From Roseivirga sp. 4D4 (GTDB lineage Bacteria > Bacteroidota > Bacteroidia > Cytophagales > Cyclobacteriaceae), in contig NZ_MDGP01000001.1 of the NCBI RefSeq assembly GCF_001747095.1, positions 417,001-481,000 of the forward strand: a stretch of DNA of 64,000 nt, in the 5' to 3' direction. Below are positions 10,601 to 16,494 of this stretch, one piece after another. The number at the start of each line of letters is the position of its first letter. Within the stretch, counting starts at the first letter, position 1. The notes beneath the pieces were generated by a model. That model saw nothing but the letters and a program-made list of their open reading frames with translations. It did not search any database and was not told the DNA's origin. Made by a program: the position numbers and the translations under genes.

Positions 10601-12255
10601 ATCTGGAAAACACACTGCCTCCGGCAACGGAAGTCTATGTTACGATAGGTCAAGGCGCTGTTGTTGATCAAGCAGGTAATGACTATGCAGGGATCAGTAA
10701 TACGACAGACTGGAGCTTTACTACCATTGCAGCATCAGTTGTGAGCAATGTAGTAGTACCAGATGCCGGTACTTATGGTATTGGCGATAATCTGGACTTT
10801 ACCATCACCATGGTTTTACCAGTGACTGTTACTGGAACGCCAACTATCCCAATAACCATTGGCGGTAGTGTTGTAAATGCTTCATTAGTAGGATCTGTCA
10901 CAAACAGTTCAACTCTAGTGTTTAGGTATACTGTACTCGAGAGTGAGCTGGATGCCGATGGCATAGCAGTAGGTTCAGCTATCAATCTAAATGGAGGAAC
11001 GATGAAAGATGCGTTCGATGTAAATGCCATATTGGGACTCAACAACGTTGCATCAACAGCGGCTGTATTGGTAGATGGCGTTAGACCAATACCAACACTA
11101 TCCACTTCAGCTTCGGCTGTTGTGAATGATCCATTTACAGTCACTCTCACATATGATGAGTCTGTTGGTGGTTTCGAAATAGCGGATATTACGGTTGCCA
11201 ACGGTACGGCTGCTAGCTTCACTGAAGTAATTGCAGGTAAGAGCTGGAGTGCAGAGATTACCCCAACAGTTGCAGGTGATGTAGTAGTCAGTCTTGCGGC
11301 AGGCGTAGCAGCAGACCTTGCTGGTAATACTAGTGCAGCGGGTAGCAATAGCATTTCAAGACAGTTCAATAATAACCCAACAGATATAAGCTTGTCTTCT
11401 ATGAGTATAGATGAGCGTAATGACATTGGGGATGAAGTAGGCACATTCAGTACTACTGATGTTGATGTAACAGATACCCATACTTATTCATTAGTATCAG
11501 GTACTGGTGATGCTGATAACGCAAGTTTTACAATAGATGGGAATAGCTTAAAAGCTGCAGCGGTCTTCGACTTTGAAACCAGAGATAGCTACAGTATCAG
11601 GGTGAGAACAGATGATGGAGCGAATGGTGGTATCTTTGAAAAGGCCTTCACAATAACGATAAGTAATGTAGGTGAAGCAGTGATCGTAGTTGATGGCGAT
11701 GGTGCTTTTGAAATGACTGTTCTTGGCTTTAGCGATACTAAAACCTGGACTGTTACAAATACTGGTGATGCGTCTACTGAGGTGAGGGTAATTAATACTA
11801 CCACAGCCTTCAGCGTTGACCCAGGTTCATTGATTGTAGGTCCAGGAGAAAGCAAAGATGTAACAGCCGTGTTCACCCCTCAAATTGCTCAGCAATACAA
11901 TGGTCAGATTGTATTCAACTATAACATAGCCGATACAGAGCAGGCCAGCGTGGTCTTGCCGGTAAATGGCGAAGGTGTGATAGTGACCTCAACAGATGAT
12001 GATTTGGCCAGAGCGGATGTCAAATTCTCGCCTAACCCAGCGAATACAACACTCTATATAGAGTTACCGAACAGAACTAACGTCCCAATCGATATACAGA
12101 TGACGGATATCAATGGACAACCTGTTTTTGAACGCGGGAGGGTGACAGAAACTCAGATCAGCATCGATGTGTCGAGCTTCACGAGCGGTATCTACATCGT
12201 TGTATTGAATGACGGCAAGTCAGTATTAAGGAAAAAAGTAATGATTAAACGATAG
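1618..12255 (+). CDS. Giant secreted repeat protein with Ig-like and Calx-beta domains and T9SS type A tail
   Basis: The 3545-residue protein begins with a signal peptide (MKLTRLLVLVIFCLFG... ending LKAQ, residues 1-23). Residues about 24-230 form a domain seen in other secreted Bacteroidota proteins (GQVIRFIDEGWTG motif), followed by Ig-like modules. Residues 552-1229 are six 113-residue repeats and 1230-1725 are four 124-residue repeats. Residues about 1837-2523 hold six Calx-beta-like modules (GTDYT...G...F and DDALDEVDETVIVTLSNP-type motifs). Residues about 2628-2925 hold three Bap-type Ig modules (GTAEANSTVEVFVDG). An SbsA-type Ig module (PADNATDILPTTDLVLTFAE) and a cadherin-like stretch follow. 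The last 80 residues (FSPNPANTTLYIE to the end) match the T9SS type A sorting domain. Calx-beta and cadherin folds usually bind calcium. The role is probably adhesion or matrix formation, inferred from architecture; the ligand is unknown. A lipoprotein gene follows after 11 bases. Confidence 0.93.
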   Translation: MKLTRLLVLVIFCLFGLIPLKAQNNNGSIDAVGDIAFVAFHDNDDGFAFVLLDDCTAGQVIRFIDEGWTGSAFASVSSEGEVTWTNSTGSTISKGTVITITDADDNGAGISANQGTAVEAESGFSTGVTAEQIYAVTGTRASPGTFLSAIGNLALDGATVVTLSGTGLTDGTNALNLGDGEARYTGSTSFSGTLSAVASDVNTLGSWSIASFTFPSDVVGDFTGSTFGGDTDPPVVSSITVSGSPGAADASMTFSVDFDENANNVSTDDFTVSTASGTATGTVSAVSASTGDPITVTVSSITGTGSIRLDLKASTNITDDTGNGNGTNGNVAAFSSGATHTVDRDAPSAPSTPDMTTATDSGNEEHTAGSTSDNLTNNQTPTFEGTAEAGSTVNLISNVDGNIGSATATGGNWSIMASTLTAGAHTITATATDAAGNTSGSSSGLSINIDVTQPTVTITTTSTDPTNDNPIPVTITFNSEAENMKENDLTVVNGTTGDFASADSTSFTVNITPAGNGNVQVSVGAGRAFDQAGNSNTTSNTLSLDYDGTGPTLINQALAQTDSDDLQVTYQSNETGTLYYVVTTNSSTPTQAQVKAGNDQSGTSTNVVSSGNAAVTVTGSNQTIALNGLTLASTTYHLFIYEEDAVGNESSVVTNSAAVDATAPTLTNQALAQTASNALQITYQSNETGTLYYVVTTNSSTPTQAQILAGNDQSGTSTNVVSSGNAAVTVTGSNQTIALNGLTLASTTYHLFIYEEDAINNQSSVVTNSAAVDATAPTLTNQALAQTASNTLQITYQSNETGTLYYVVTTNSSTPTQAQILAGNDQSGTSTNVVSSGTAAVTVTGSNQTIALNGLTLASTTYHLFIYEEDAVGNQSSVVTNSSAVDATAPTLINQALAQTASNALQITYQSNETGTLYYVVTTNSSTPTQAQILAGNDQSGTSTNVVSSGNAAVTVTGSDQTIALNGLTLASTTYHLFIYEEDAINNQSSVVTNSATIDNTAPTLINQALAQTDSDDLQITYQSNETGTLYYVVTTNSSTPTQAQILAGNDQSGTSTNVVSSGTAAVTVTGSNQTIALNGLTLASTTYHLFIYEEDAVGNQSSVVTNSAAVDATAPTLTNQALAQTDSDDLQITYQSNETGTLYYVVTTNSSTPTQAQILAGNDQSGTSTNVVSSGNAAVTVTGSNQTIALNGLTLASTTYHLFIYEEDAINNQSSVVTNSAAVDATAPTVTGVSSTTADGTYKVGDAIAVTVTFSENVTVTGTPQLTLETGTTDRTINYASGSGGTTLTFNYTVQTGDVSADLDYVGTSSLALNSGTIKDGAGNDATLTLATPGAANSLGANKAIVIDGVAPTVTSVSSTTANGTYKVGDVIAVTVTFSENVTVTGTPQLTLETGTTDRTVDYASGSGGSTLTFNYTVQTGDVSADLDYVGTSSLALNSGTINDGAGNAATLTLASPGAANSLGANKAIVIDGVAPTVSFVSSVSANGTYKVGDVINVNVSFSEAITVTGTPQIELETGTTDRQVNYTSGSGNNSLFFSYTVQAGDVSADLDYKATNSLTLNGGGLKDAAGNDAVLTLPAPGATNSLGANKAHVVDGVVPTVTSVSSSTANGNYKAGDVIAVTVTFSENVTVTGTPQLTLETGTTDRTVNYTSGSGGTILTFNYTVQSGDVSADLDYTGTNSLALNGGTINDGAGNAATLTLATPGAANSLGANKALVIDGIAPTISSTSPADDGTDIGIGDNITITFSEDIAFGTGNIEIIDLTDASNTVTIDAASPGSQASISGATLTLNPTNSLDLNSNYAVQIAATAIDDLVGNSYAGITDNTTLNFTTINTAVAFDATSSNAAESTVSVNLPVSLNAASGVTVTVDYAVTGTASGSGTDYTLADGTLTFNPGSTSENITIAGIVDDAIVETNETVIVTLSNPTNAGLGTNQVHTYTINNNDFATVTIADVTAAENSGSQSITATLDKAVQGGFAFDVFTTDGTATTADSDYSSTAGSTLTFTGTAGETQSLNLQGLGDTKVEADETFTISMTNLGFTAVTTNEVDITDAATYTITNDDAASIAIGDVTKVENADGATTTFTFTTTLTGSVDQAFTVDYATSDGSASAGSDYTATSGTLTFAGNTSGETQTFSVTVSNDDVVEADETFTVTLSNLQAGGKNGTISDATATGTITNDDAATVAFNATASSGSEATASTNLQVDLSTSSDFTITVDYAVTGTATGSGTDYTLANGTLTFTAGDVSENITIASIVDDALDEVDETVIVTLSNPSNATLGTNTVHTYTIQDNDDAPTVEFGLATDGQAESEPSQDLPIGLSAVSSKTITVDYAATGTATGSGTDYTFANGTFTFDPGDQNLTLQLTGIIDDLLDEDDETIILTLSNPANATLGAQTTLTYTIQDNDAEPTVTLSVDNNSIAENAGTSAITATLSAVSGRDVTVNLGYSGTATSGTDYNNTASTSITISAGNTSAGAVVGITAIDDTDGEGAETIIVDITGVTNGSESGTQQQTITIIDDDDITPPSGYSVTMDDALINATEATASTFTFAGAEVGATYNYTVSSDGGGTDVTGTGTITTATDQITLADLSGLSDGTLTLSVTLTDPSGNIGATANDGASKDATAPTAPVVSSITDDTGSNGADQITSDNTPDVNGTAEANSTVEVFVDGVSVGTTNADGSGNWTMVYNGTSARADGSFDVTANATDAAGNISATSSALSVTVDTAAPDAPVVSTITDDTGANGTDQNTNDATLSFSGTAEANATIEVFIDGTSIGTTTADGAGQWIFNHEGTTLADAVYSVTAKATDAAGNTSVESSALSVTVDTVAPAAPTVDLDAAFDTGASDSDDLTNATTLKFNGTAEANADVEVFINDVSFGVTAADVVGAWTLTTSPLTLTGEISVKAIATDQVGNTGAASQVLTVTIDTEVTSPTLSPADNATDILPTTDLVLTFAEDVVKSGNNISIRKSSDDSILESFDVSSSKVTVSGSTVTIDLENTLPPATEVYVTIGQGAVVDQAGNDYAGISNTTDWSFTTIAASVVSNVVVPDAGTYGIGDNLDFTITMVLPVTVTGTPTIPITIGGSVVNASLVGSVTNSSTLVFRYTVLESELDADGIAVGSAINLNGGTMKDAFDVNAILGLNNVASTAAVLVDGVRPIPTLSTSASAVVNDPFTVTLTYDESVGGFEIADITVANGTAASFTEVIAGKSWSAEITPTVAGDVVVSLAAGVAADLAGNTSAAGSNSISRQFNNNPTDISLSSMSIDERNDIGDEVGTFSTTDVDVTDTHTYSLVSGTGDADNASFTIDGNSLKAAAVFDFETRDSYSIRVRTDDGANGGIFEKAFTITISNVGEAVIVVDGDGAFEMTVLGFSDTKTWTVTNTGDASTEVRVINTTTAFSVDPGSLIVGPGESKDVTAVFTPQIAQQYNGQIVFNYNIADTEQASVVLPVNGEGVIVTSTDDDLARADVKFSPNPANTTLYIELPNRTNVPIDIQMTDINGQPVFERGRVTETQISIDVSSFTSGIYIVVLNDGKSVLRKKVMIKR
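3271..5304 (+). repeat. Tandem array A: 6 x 339 bp inside the giant gene
   Basis: Units start at 3271, 3610, 3949, 4288, 4627 and 4966, each exactly 339 bases (113 codons) and nearly identical in DNA. Each encodes one Ig-like module containing ETGTLYYVVTTNSSTPTQAQ and TYHLFIYEEDA. The units alternate at the end of the module. Units 1, 3 and 5 read AVGN; units 2, 4 and 6 read AINN. This suggests growth by a two-unit step. Confidence 0.97.
5305..6792 (+). repeat. Tandem array B: 4 x 372 bp inside the giant gene
   Basis: Units start at 5305, 5677, 6049 and 6421, each exactly 372 bases (124 codons), and follow array A directly. Each carries a GDxIxVTVxFSExVTVTGTP motif and ends with SLGANKAxVxDG. 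Unit 3 is the most diverged (it has FVSSVSANGTYKVGDVINVN). DNA identity is lower than in array A, so this array is probably older. Confidence 0.95.
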
Positions 12256-12266
12256 AAGAGACACCA

Positions 12267-12695
12267 ATGAAGATTCAGAAATACATATCGATGATGTTTG
12301 TGCTGGCAATATTGCTGGTTTCAGCCTGTAACAATGACGATCCAGAAGGTGTGTCATTCCAAGATGAAGCTTTTGAGAGCTTGGCTGGTGAATGGACCTT
12401 TGGGATAGATGGTAGTATTGTGGTTGATGGCACAGATGTAAGTGCGAATTATCCAGGTTTTTCACTGTCTTTTGCAGATGGCACCTACCAGACTAGCAAT
12501 GGAGCAGACTTATTTAACGCAAGTGGTACTTGGGGCTGGACCGATGAGCAAGCCCGTACCATAAGACTTGACGGCAATGGTTTGGATATTACTATACAGA
12601 CCTTGACGGTGAACAGATTTGTTTTCAGCTTTAGTTTTGCAGGAGCAACAAGGGCTGGCATAGCTGGTAACTACACTGTTACAGTGAATAAGTAA
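12267..12695 (+). CDS. Small lipoprotein with a lipocalin-like beta domain
   Basis: The 142-residue product has a lipoprotein signal: a hydrophobic stretch ending in the lipobox LVSAC, with Cys21 as the lipidated residue. The mature part starts with an acidic NNDDPEG linker that may favour outer-membrane sorting. It continues as a beta-rich domain (LAGEWTFGIDGSIVVDG... GTWGWTDEQARTIRLDGNG) resembling the lipocalin-like or DUF5004-type lipoproteins of Bacteroidota. The gene starts 11 bases after the giant protein and is followed by a terminator, so the two are probably co-transcribed. A role in holding or assembling the giant protein at the surface is possible but is inference from position. 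Confidence 0.8.
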   Translation: MKIQKYISMMFVLAILLVSACNNDDPEGVSFQDEAFESLAGEWTFGIDGSIVVDGTDVSANYPGFSLSFADGTYQTSNGADLFNASGTWGWTDEQARTIRLDGNGLDITIQTLTVNRFVFSFSFAGATRAGIAGNYTVTVNK

Positions 12696-12720
12696 TCTTT
12701 CAAAGACCATCTAAATTATG

Positions 12721-12757
12721 AAAAGGGTCCGCAAACTTGATTTGCAGACCCTTTTTC
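12721..12757 (+). terminator. Rho-independent terminator after the lipoprotein gene
   Basis: AAAAGGGTC-C-GCAAA (12721-12735) pairs with TTTGC-A-GACCCTTTT (12741-12755) around a 5-base loop, with T residues at the end. It closes the giant-protein/lipoprotein transcript. Confidence 0.85.
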
Positions 12758-12909
12758 TTTGCCACCATATGGTGTTTTGTATGTAAAATAATCTGTAGGA
12801 ATTTTAAGTATAGAATCCAACGGATTCTATAAAGATGAATGTCATTCTTGATAGCTTAATCTTAAAATATAAAAGCCTCGGCCTCTCTGAGGTTTTAAAG
12901 GTTCTTGCC

Positions 12910-13188
12910 TTAAAGCAATTCTTTCCAAGGAATTATAAAAGGGAGCGCTACTACCAATAGCCAAGTACTCTTGTAAATGAGTTGAACCAACAAAATTGGC
13001 GCTAAGGTGATAGGTTTGAATAGGCCAAGTACTGAAATGAGTGCAATGCTGAGCCATAGACATCCAATTAATCTTATGTATTCAGAATTTGGATAGCTGT
13101 TTTGGAAAATATCGGTTACACCCACTTTGGGATAGAATAAGCTGGTAATGCCTATCCATCCAACTACAAGAATATTAGCTATATAAAC
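12910..13188 (-). pseudogene. Small membrane protein, probably damaged at its 5' end
   Basis: The minus frame ending at 12910 encodes a hydrophobic protein with about three membrane segments: VVYIANILVVGWIGITSLFYP, YIRLIGCLWLSIALISVLGLF and PILLVQLIYKSTWLLVVALPF. The sensible protein extends upstream of the GTG at 13125 to about 13188 without an ATG, and a stop lies just before it. An ATG does sit directly upstream (ATGGAACTAAAG), but one base out of frame, where it gives only seven codons. A one-base indel would join them. I therefore read this as a frameshifted or decaying gene, though translation from GTG 13125 (71 residues) cannot be excluded. I do not recognise the family. Confidence 0.5.
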
Positions 13189-13226
13189 GACTTTAGTTCC
13201 ATGTTAATGGCTTGACCAGTAGTTCT

Positions 13227-14384
13227 TTAGGATTGTTTAATCAAGCGTTTGTTTCGAACTAGCACTACAAGAGAGACAAGAATTAGGGCAATTGATAAAT
13301 AGAGAAATCCCCCTTTGATAGAAGTGTAGTTCACCAGCGGTTGAAAGAATAAGGGTGAAGCAAACTGTCCCAAAAAGATAAATGTGGTCAATAATCCAAG
13401 CACCTTTCCACGATTCTCAGGGGATGCCATAGTGACCAAACATAGGTTTGAGTTGGGCATCAAAAGACCAGCTCCCAAGCCAGAGAAGATCAGACCTGGA
13501 AACGTCATCAAATAGCTGTCTGCTGTTGAAATTAACAGGTAACCAATACCCATAAAAAGGAACGTTATTCCATAAATCTGATAGTGTGTGAGTCTCATCT
13601 TTAGTTTTGGGTATTGAAAAGACATAATACCACCGATAAGCATTACGCTTGAAATGGCCAAGGCAGTCTCTGTATTGCCAACCTCAGAGATCTCCTGCAT
13701 TAGGAATGGTATTTGAACTGGCATCAGGTAGAAGGTTACCATACCCAAAAAGGAGATTATAAAAATAGTCCAGGCTAATTTGGGAATCGATGAGTCGGCT
13801 TTATTAAGCTCATCATATACCACCTTTTTAGGCTCTTTGAGGAAGATCAGCACTAGAGGGAAGGCTACAAAAGCCAAAAGATAGATTGCAAATGGATAGC
13901 GCCAGCTTATATCGGCAAGGATACCCCCGAAAGTGATAAAGACAGTCCCTGACAGCGCCATAATTCCGGCTTGCGTACCGAGAAATTGCTGTCTTTCACT
14001 CCCTTCGAAATAGTCACCAATCAGCGCTACGGCTGTCGTCATAATGCCCCCTACAGCAATACCTAGAAATGCCCGGCTTATGATAATTTCAACTAAGGTA
14101 TTGAGGTAAAGTCCGGCACTTCCTGCTGCAGCATATAGCAAAAGCATAAATGCCAATAGTTTAATTCTACCAAATTTGTCAATGAACCAACCTGAAATAG
14201 GGGAGGTGAGCGCGATCAACAGGCCGGGTATGGTCAGGACAAGTTTTACAAGTGTTTCTGCCGAAGGATTGTCTGGAAATGCCTTCGTCATTTCAGGCAA
14301 TGAAGGCGCTATCGTAGCCCCCGCCATTACAGTCATCATACTGCAAAACAGGATGGTGGCCTTTACAATTGGTTTGTTTTTCAA
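13227..14384 (-). CDS. MFS transporter, probably drug or organic-compound efflux
   Basis: The product has about 12 membrane segments and the major-facilitator motif after segment 2 (GWFIDKFGRIKLL, corresponding to GxxxDRxGRR). The N-terminus reads FCSMMTVMAGATIAPSLPEM, as in Bcr/EmrD-like exporters. I set the start at the TTG at 14384 (LKNKPIVKATILF). The longer frame upstream would run deep inside the marR coding region and has no hydrophobic or family-like content. With this start the gene begins 10 bases after the marR stop, so the two form an operon. A MarR repressor paired with an MFS pump is a standard arrangement for induced efflux; the substrate cannot be read from sequence. The product is about 385 residues, normal for the family. 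Confidence 0.9.
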   Translation of the reverse strand: MKNKPIVKATILFCSMMTVMAGATIAPSLPEMTKAFPDNPSAETLVKLVLTIPGLLIALTSPISGWFIDKFGRIKLLAFMLLLYAAAGSAGLYLNTLVEIIISRAFLGIAVGGIMTTAVALIGDYFEGSERQQFLGTQAGIMALSGTVFITFGGILADISWRYPFAIYLLAFVAFPLVLIFLKEPKKVVYDELNKADSSIPKLAWTIFIISFLGMVTFYLMPVQIPFLMQEISEVGNTETALAISSVMLIGGIMSFQYPKLKMRLTHYQIYGITFLFMGIGYLLISTADSYLMTFPGLIFSGLGAGLLMPNSNLCLVTMASPENRGKVLGLLTTFIFLGQFASPLFFQPLVNYTSIKGGFLYLSIALILVSLVVLVRNKRLIKQS

Positions 14385-14394
14385 TGGAGTTGGC

Positions 14395-14844
14395 CTAGGC
14401 CCTGAGTTTGTTGAGTATTTGATTAAGTGCTTTGAGTTCTTTTGTATTAAGGTTATCAGTGATTTGATCAATAACAGACATTTCATCATCAAGCTTCTGG
14501 AGCAGCGCTAGACCGTTATCCCCTATGAATACCTGTATTTTTCTTCCGTCATGAGGGCAGGGCCTTTTCCAAATAAGGCCTTTTGCACAAAGTTTATCTA
14601 CCAGGCGAGAGGCATCAGCATTGCCAATGATCATCTTTTCCCTGATTTCCAGGGTACTTATAGGTTCAGATTTTTGACCCCGAAGTATTCTCAAAACGTT
14701 TAATTGTTGCAATGAGATACCATAAGGTTTGAGTTGCTCTGTCATCTGCTGACTCAACCAATAACCTGTATATAGGATATTCACACGAGTCTGATGATGA
14801 TCGTTCTGAAATGTTCCTTTTACCAATTGTTCGTCTAGGGTCAT
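14395..14844 (-). CDS. MarR family transcriptional regulator
   Basis: The 149-residue product has the winged-helix MarR layout: an N-terminal dimer helix, the helix-turn-helix around ISLQQLNVLRILRGQKSEPI...IREKMIIGNADASRLVDKL, then the wing with CPHDGRKIQVFIGDNG, where the conserved D-R of the wing is present. It leads the operon with the MFS gene. A near-palindrome ATGTTGTAACAC lies 28 bases upstream of its start (14872-14883). A better palindrome of the same type lies in front of the AhpD-like gene at 15991-16002. The protein is therefore probably an autorepressor that also controls the neighbouring redox pair (inference). No conserved OhrR-type N-terminal cysteine is visible. Confidence 0.93.
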   Translation of the reverse strand: MTLDEQLVKGTFQNDHHQTRVNILYTGYWLSQQMTEQLKPYGISLQQLNVLRILRGQKSEPISTLEIREKMIIGNADASRLVDKLCAKGLIWKRPCPHDGRKIQVFIGDNGLALLQKLDDEMSVIDQITDNLNTKELKALNQILNKLRA

Positions 14845-14871
14845 TTTGACTCAAATCTATAATCTAATACA

Positions 14872-14883
14872 ATGTTGTAACAC
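14872..14883. promoter_or_regulatory. Candidate MarR operator upstream of marR
   Basis: ATGTTGTAACAC lies 28 bases upstream of the marR ATG. It differs at only two of twelve positions from the perfect palindrome ATGTTGCAACAT at 15991-16002. Both are flanked by AA on each side at similar distances. Confidence 0.55.
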
Positions 14884-14908
14884 GAATTCAGTATTACAAG
14901 TTTCACAA

Positions 14909-14941
14909 CAAAAAAAGGCCAGTCCGACTAGTCGAACTGGC
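14909..14941 (-). terminator. Terminator after the AhpD/cupredoxin transcript
   Basis: GCCAGTCCGAC (14918-14928) pairs with GTCGAACTGGC (14931-14941). Read on the minus strand, the stem is followed by a run of T (14911-14917 on the plus strand is all A). It lies 30 bases past the cupredoxin stop and also insulates marR. Confidence 0.8.
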
Positions 14942-14970
14942 ACTTTAACTCAACACTCAAATCAACTAAC

Positions 14971-15339
14971 TCAATCTTTTACTATGATCTGGTAATGTGG
15001 TGTAGGGTTCAATGGACAGAAGTAGTTGTAAGTACCTGCCTTTAGTTCTACCACTTTAGAAGATGCTTTCTCACCATCCTTGATAGCTTTTGGTAAATAA
15101 CCAGCTTTGATATGGTCACCTTCTTTGCCATTGACTACCGGTGCGATAACAAATCCAACCTCGTGATCAACGCCTGCATTTGTTACTTCGAAAATGTACT
15201 TCCCTGGCTTAAGCGTAAGCGATTCTTTGGTGAACTTACCTGGAGTTTGATCCAGTTTGATAACTTTTGCTTCTTCTTGAGCAAACCCTGTTGCCACAAA
15301 TCCGATAAGCAGCGCCACAATCATTATTGATCTTTTCAT
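14971..15339 (-). CDS. Exported cupredoxin-like protein
   Basis: The 122-residue product has a signal peptide (MKRSIMIVALLIGFVATGFAQ) and a plastocyanin-like beta barrel. Motifs are PGKFTKESLTLKPGKYIFEV, then VDHEVGF with His59, then a C-terminal YFCPLNPTPHYQI with Cys108 and His115. These correspond to three of the four type-1 copper ligands. The spacing Cys-x6-His is longer than the common Cys-x2-4-His, and no methionine follows, so the copper site may be altered or absent. The gene lies 36 bases downstream of the AhpD-like gene and before a terminator, so both share one transcript. It is probably a periplasmic electron-transfer or copper-handling protein; the partner is unknown. Confidence 0.85.
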   Translation of the reverse strand: MKRSIMIVALLIGFVATGFAQEEAKVIKLDQTPGKFTKESLTLKPGKYIFEVTNAGVDHEVGFVIAPVVNGKEGDHIKAGYLPKAIKDGEKASSKVVELKAGTYNYFCPLNPTPHYQIIVKD

Positions 15340-15375
15340 TTTTCTATGTTTTTAAATAGTCTTTGTTCTTAGTGA

Positions 15376-15933
15376 TTATACCAACTCCGCCTCTAGTTCT
15401 ACAGGTTGTGCTGCTGGAAAGTCCACCGCAATCTGAGTAAGGTTGTGTACATAGTTGGCTAAAGTTTTATCTGATACCAGTGCGATCAAGTCGATCAAAG
15501 CGGCATTGTCAAAACCTTGTGCATAGAATGCTTCAACATTAGCTTCAGAAGCTCTTCCTCTATTTTCTGTGATGTCTTGAGCAAGTTTTACGATGGCATT
15601 TAGTCTAGCGTCTGCGCTACGTCCTTGTCTCAATTCGATAGTTTCTTCTTCGCTGAAACCATTCATTTTTCCTAATGCCGTGTGAGCTGCCTGGCAATAA
15701 GCACAACCATTTACTTGTGAAACGGCTAGATAAACAGCTTCTCTTTCTTTAGCATTAAATGTGCCTTTGGCTTGTGCTCCTTGGAATGTTAAGAATGAAC
15801 TCAATGCGTTGGCTGAGTAGCCGATCGTGGCGTACAGGTTAGGCACCATGCCCACTTGTTGTTTTAAATTGTCAAAGATGCCTTGAGCCTCTGGGCTCAC
15901 TTGTTCTCTTGTAGGTACTTCAAATGTTCTCAT
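15376..15933 (-). CDS. AhpD-like carboxymuconolactone decarboxylase family peroxidase
   Basis: The product matches the alkylhydroperoxidase AhpD core. The sequence NGCAYCQAAHTALGKMNGFS contains the CxxC pair Cys77 and Cys80 plus His84, the redox centre of this family. I chose the ATG at 15933 (MRTFEVPTREQ). The frame upstream to 15972 adds a charged stretch unlike family N-termini and moves the start closer to the operator. Length is 185 residues, as in AhpD-like proteins that use peroxides as substrate. It is followed by an exported cupredoxin gene. The palindrome ATGTTGCAACAT lies 58 bases upstream, which suggests control by the nearby MarR protein. The precise substrate is unknown. Confidence 0.9.
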   Translation of the reverse strand: MRTFEVPTREQVSPEAQGIFDNLKQQVGMVPNLYATIGYSANALSSFLTFQGAQAKGTFNAKEREAVYLAVSQVNGCAYCQAAHTALGKMNGFSEEETIELRQGRSADARLNAIVKLAQDITENRGRASEANVEAFYAQGFDNAALIDLIALVSDKTLANYVHNLTQIAVDFPAAQPVELEAELV

Positions 15934-15990
15934 GATAATTGATGTTTTATGTTTTTCTGTATCTGTTTTCAAAATTCAAATACTAAACTA

Positions 15991-16002
15991 ATGTTGCAAC
16001 AT
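15991..16002. promoter_or_regulatory. Perfect palindrome ATGTTGCAACAT, candidate MarR operator
   Basis: A perfect 12-base palindrome 58 bases upstream of the AhpD-like start. A two-mismatch version precedes marR at 14872. Dyads of this TTGCAA type are common targets of MarR dimers. The assignment is inference. Confidence 0.6.
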
Positions 16003-16139
16003 CAAAGTTCAAACATTGAAATAAAATTTCCAAAATAATTCGACTGGAGAGGTTAACTACCTAAAAGTCAATCAGAAGAGTGTTAAATTTTTTTAAGGTT
16101 TTTTCGAACGGCAAGTCAAGGGAGTTCAGAGTTGATCCA

Positions 16140-16490
16140 TTATGTGAAGATCCAGGCCCAGTAAATCAGCCAAAGCTGGACTGGCAGCCGGAGCCAAAGT
16201 AGTGCTCTGTACCAAGTTCGTTTGCCCTTATACTTCACTACCATATCAATGTTCGCAGGAAACACACCGATCAAAACAGCGATAATACCCCAAGCTCCAA
16301 GACTTTGAGTGTCTGGGAAAAGCAATAATACCCCAAAAAGGATTTCAAGTGCTCCACTGAGGTAGACCAACTCAAGGTGGTAGGGCAGGTAGCTGGGCAT
16401 GATTTTGATATATGCCTTTGGCTTCCAAAAATGAGGGATTCCGGCTGCTATATACATAGCAGCCATAAAATACAATGATTGATTTTCCAC
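16140..16490 (-). CDS. DoxX-like small membrane protein
   Basis: The 116-residue product has four hydrophobic segments: SLYFMAAMYIAAGIPHFW, LVYLSGALEILFGVLLLFP, LGAWGIIAVLIGVFPANIDM and WLRLPVQLWLIYWAWIF. The motif AGIPHFWKPKAYIKIMPSYLP is typical of the DoxX-like (DUF417/MauE-related) proteins of Bacteroidota. It sits 4 bases downstream of the molybdenum hydroxylase large subunit on the same strand and is probably in its operon. DoxX-type proteins have been linked to quinone-dependent oxidation, so an electron-acceptor link to the hydroxylase is conceivable but unproven here. Confidence 0.82.
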   Translation of the reverse strand: MENQSLYFMAAMYIAAGIPHFWKPKAYIKIMPSYLPYHLELVYLSGALEILFGVLLLFPDTQSLGAWGIIAVLIGVFPANIDMVVKYKGKRTWYRALLWLRLPVQLWLIYWAWIFT

Positions 16491-16494
16491 AAGC

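Noticed and set aside
2016..11876. Many antisense open frames of 60-220 codons opposite the giant gene.
   Set aside because: They have repetitive V/S/A/T composition that mirrors the Thr/Gly/Ala-rich coding strand, lack family features and would overlap a strongly supported gene.
12842..13063. A 73-codon minus-strand frame overlapping the damaged membrane gene.
   Set aside because: It is in another frame and lacks membrane or domain character; the hydrophobic frame explains the region better.
14385..14492. N-terminal extension of the MFS gene to 14492.
   Set aside because: It lies inside marR in another frame and is hydrophilic; the TTG at 14384 gives the normal start.
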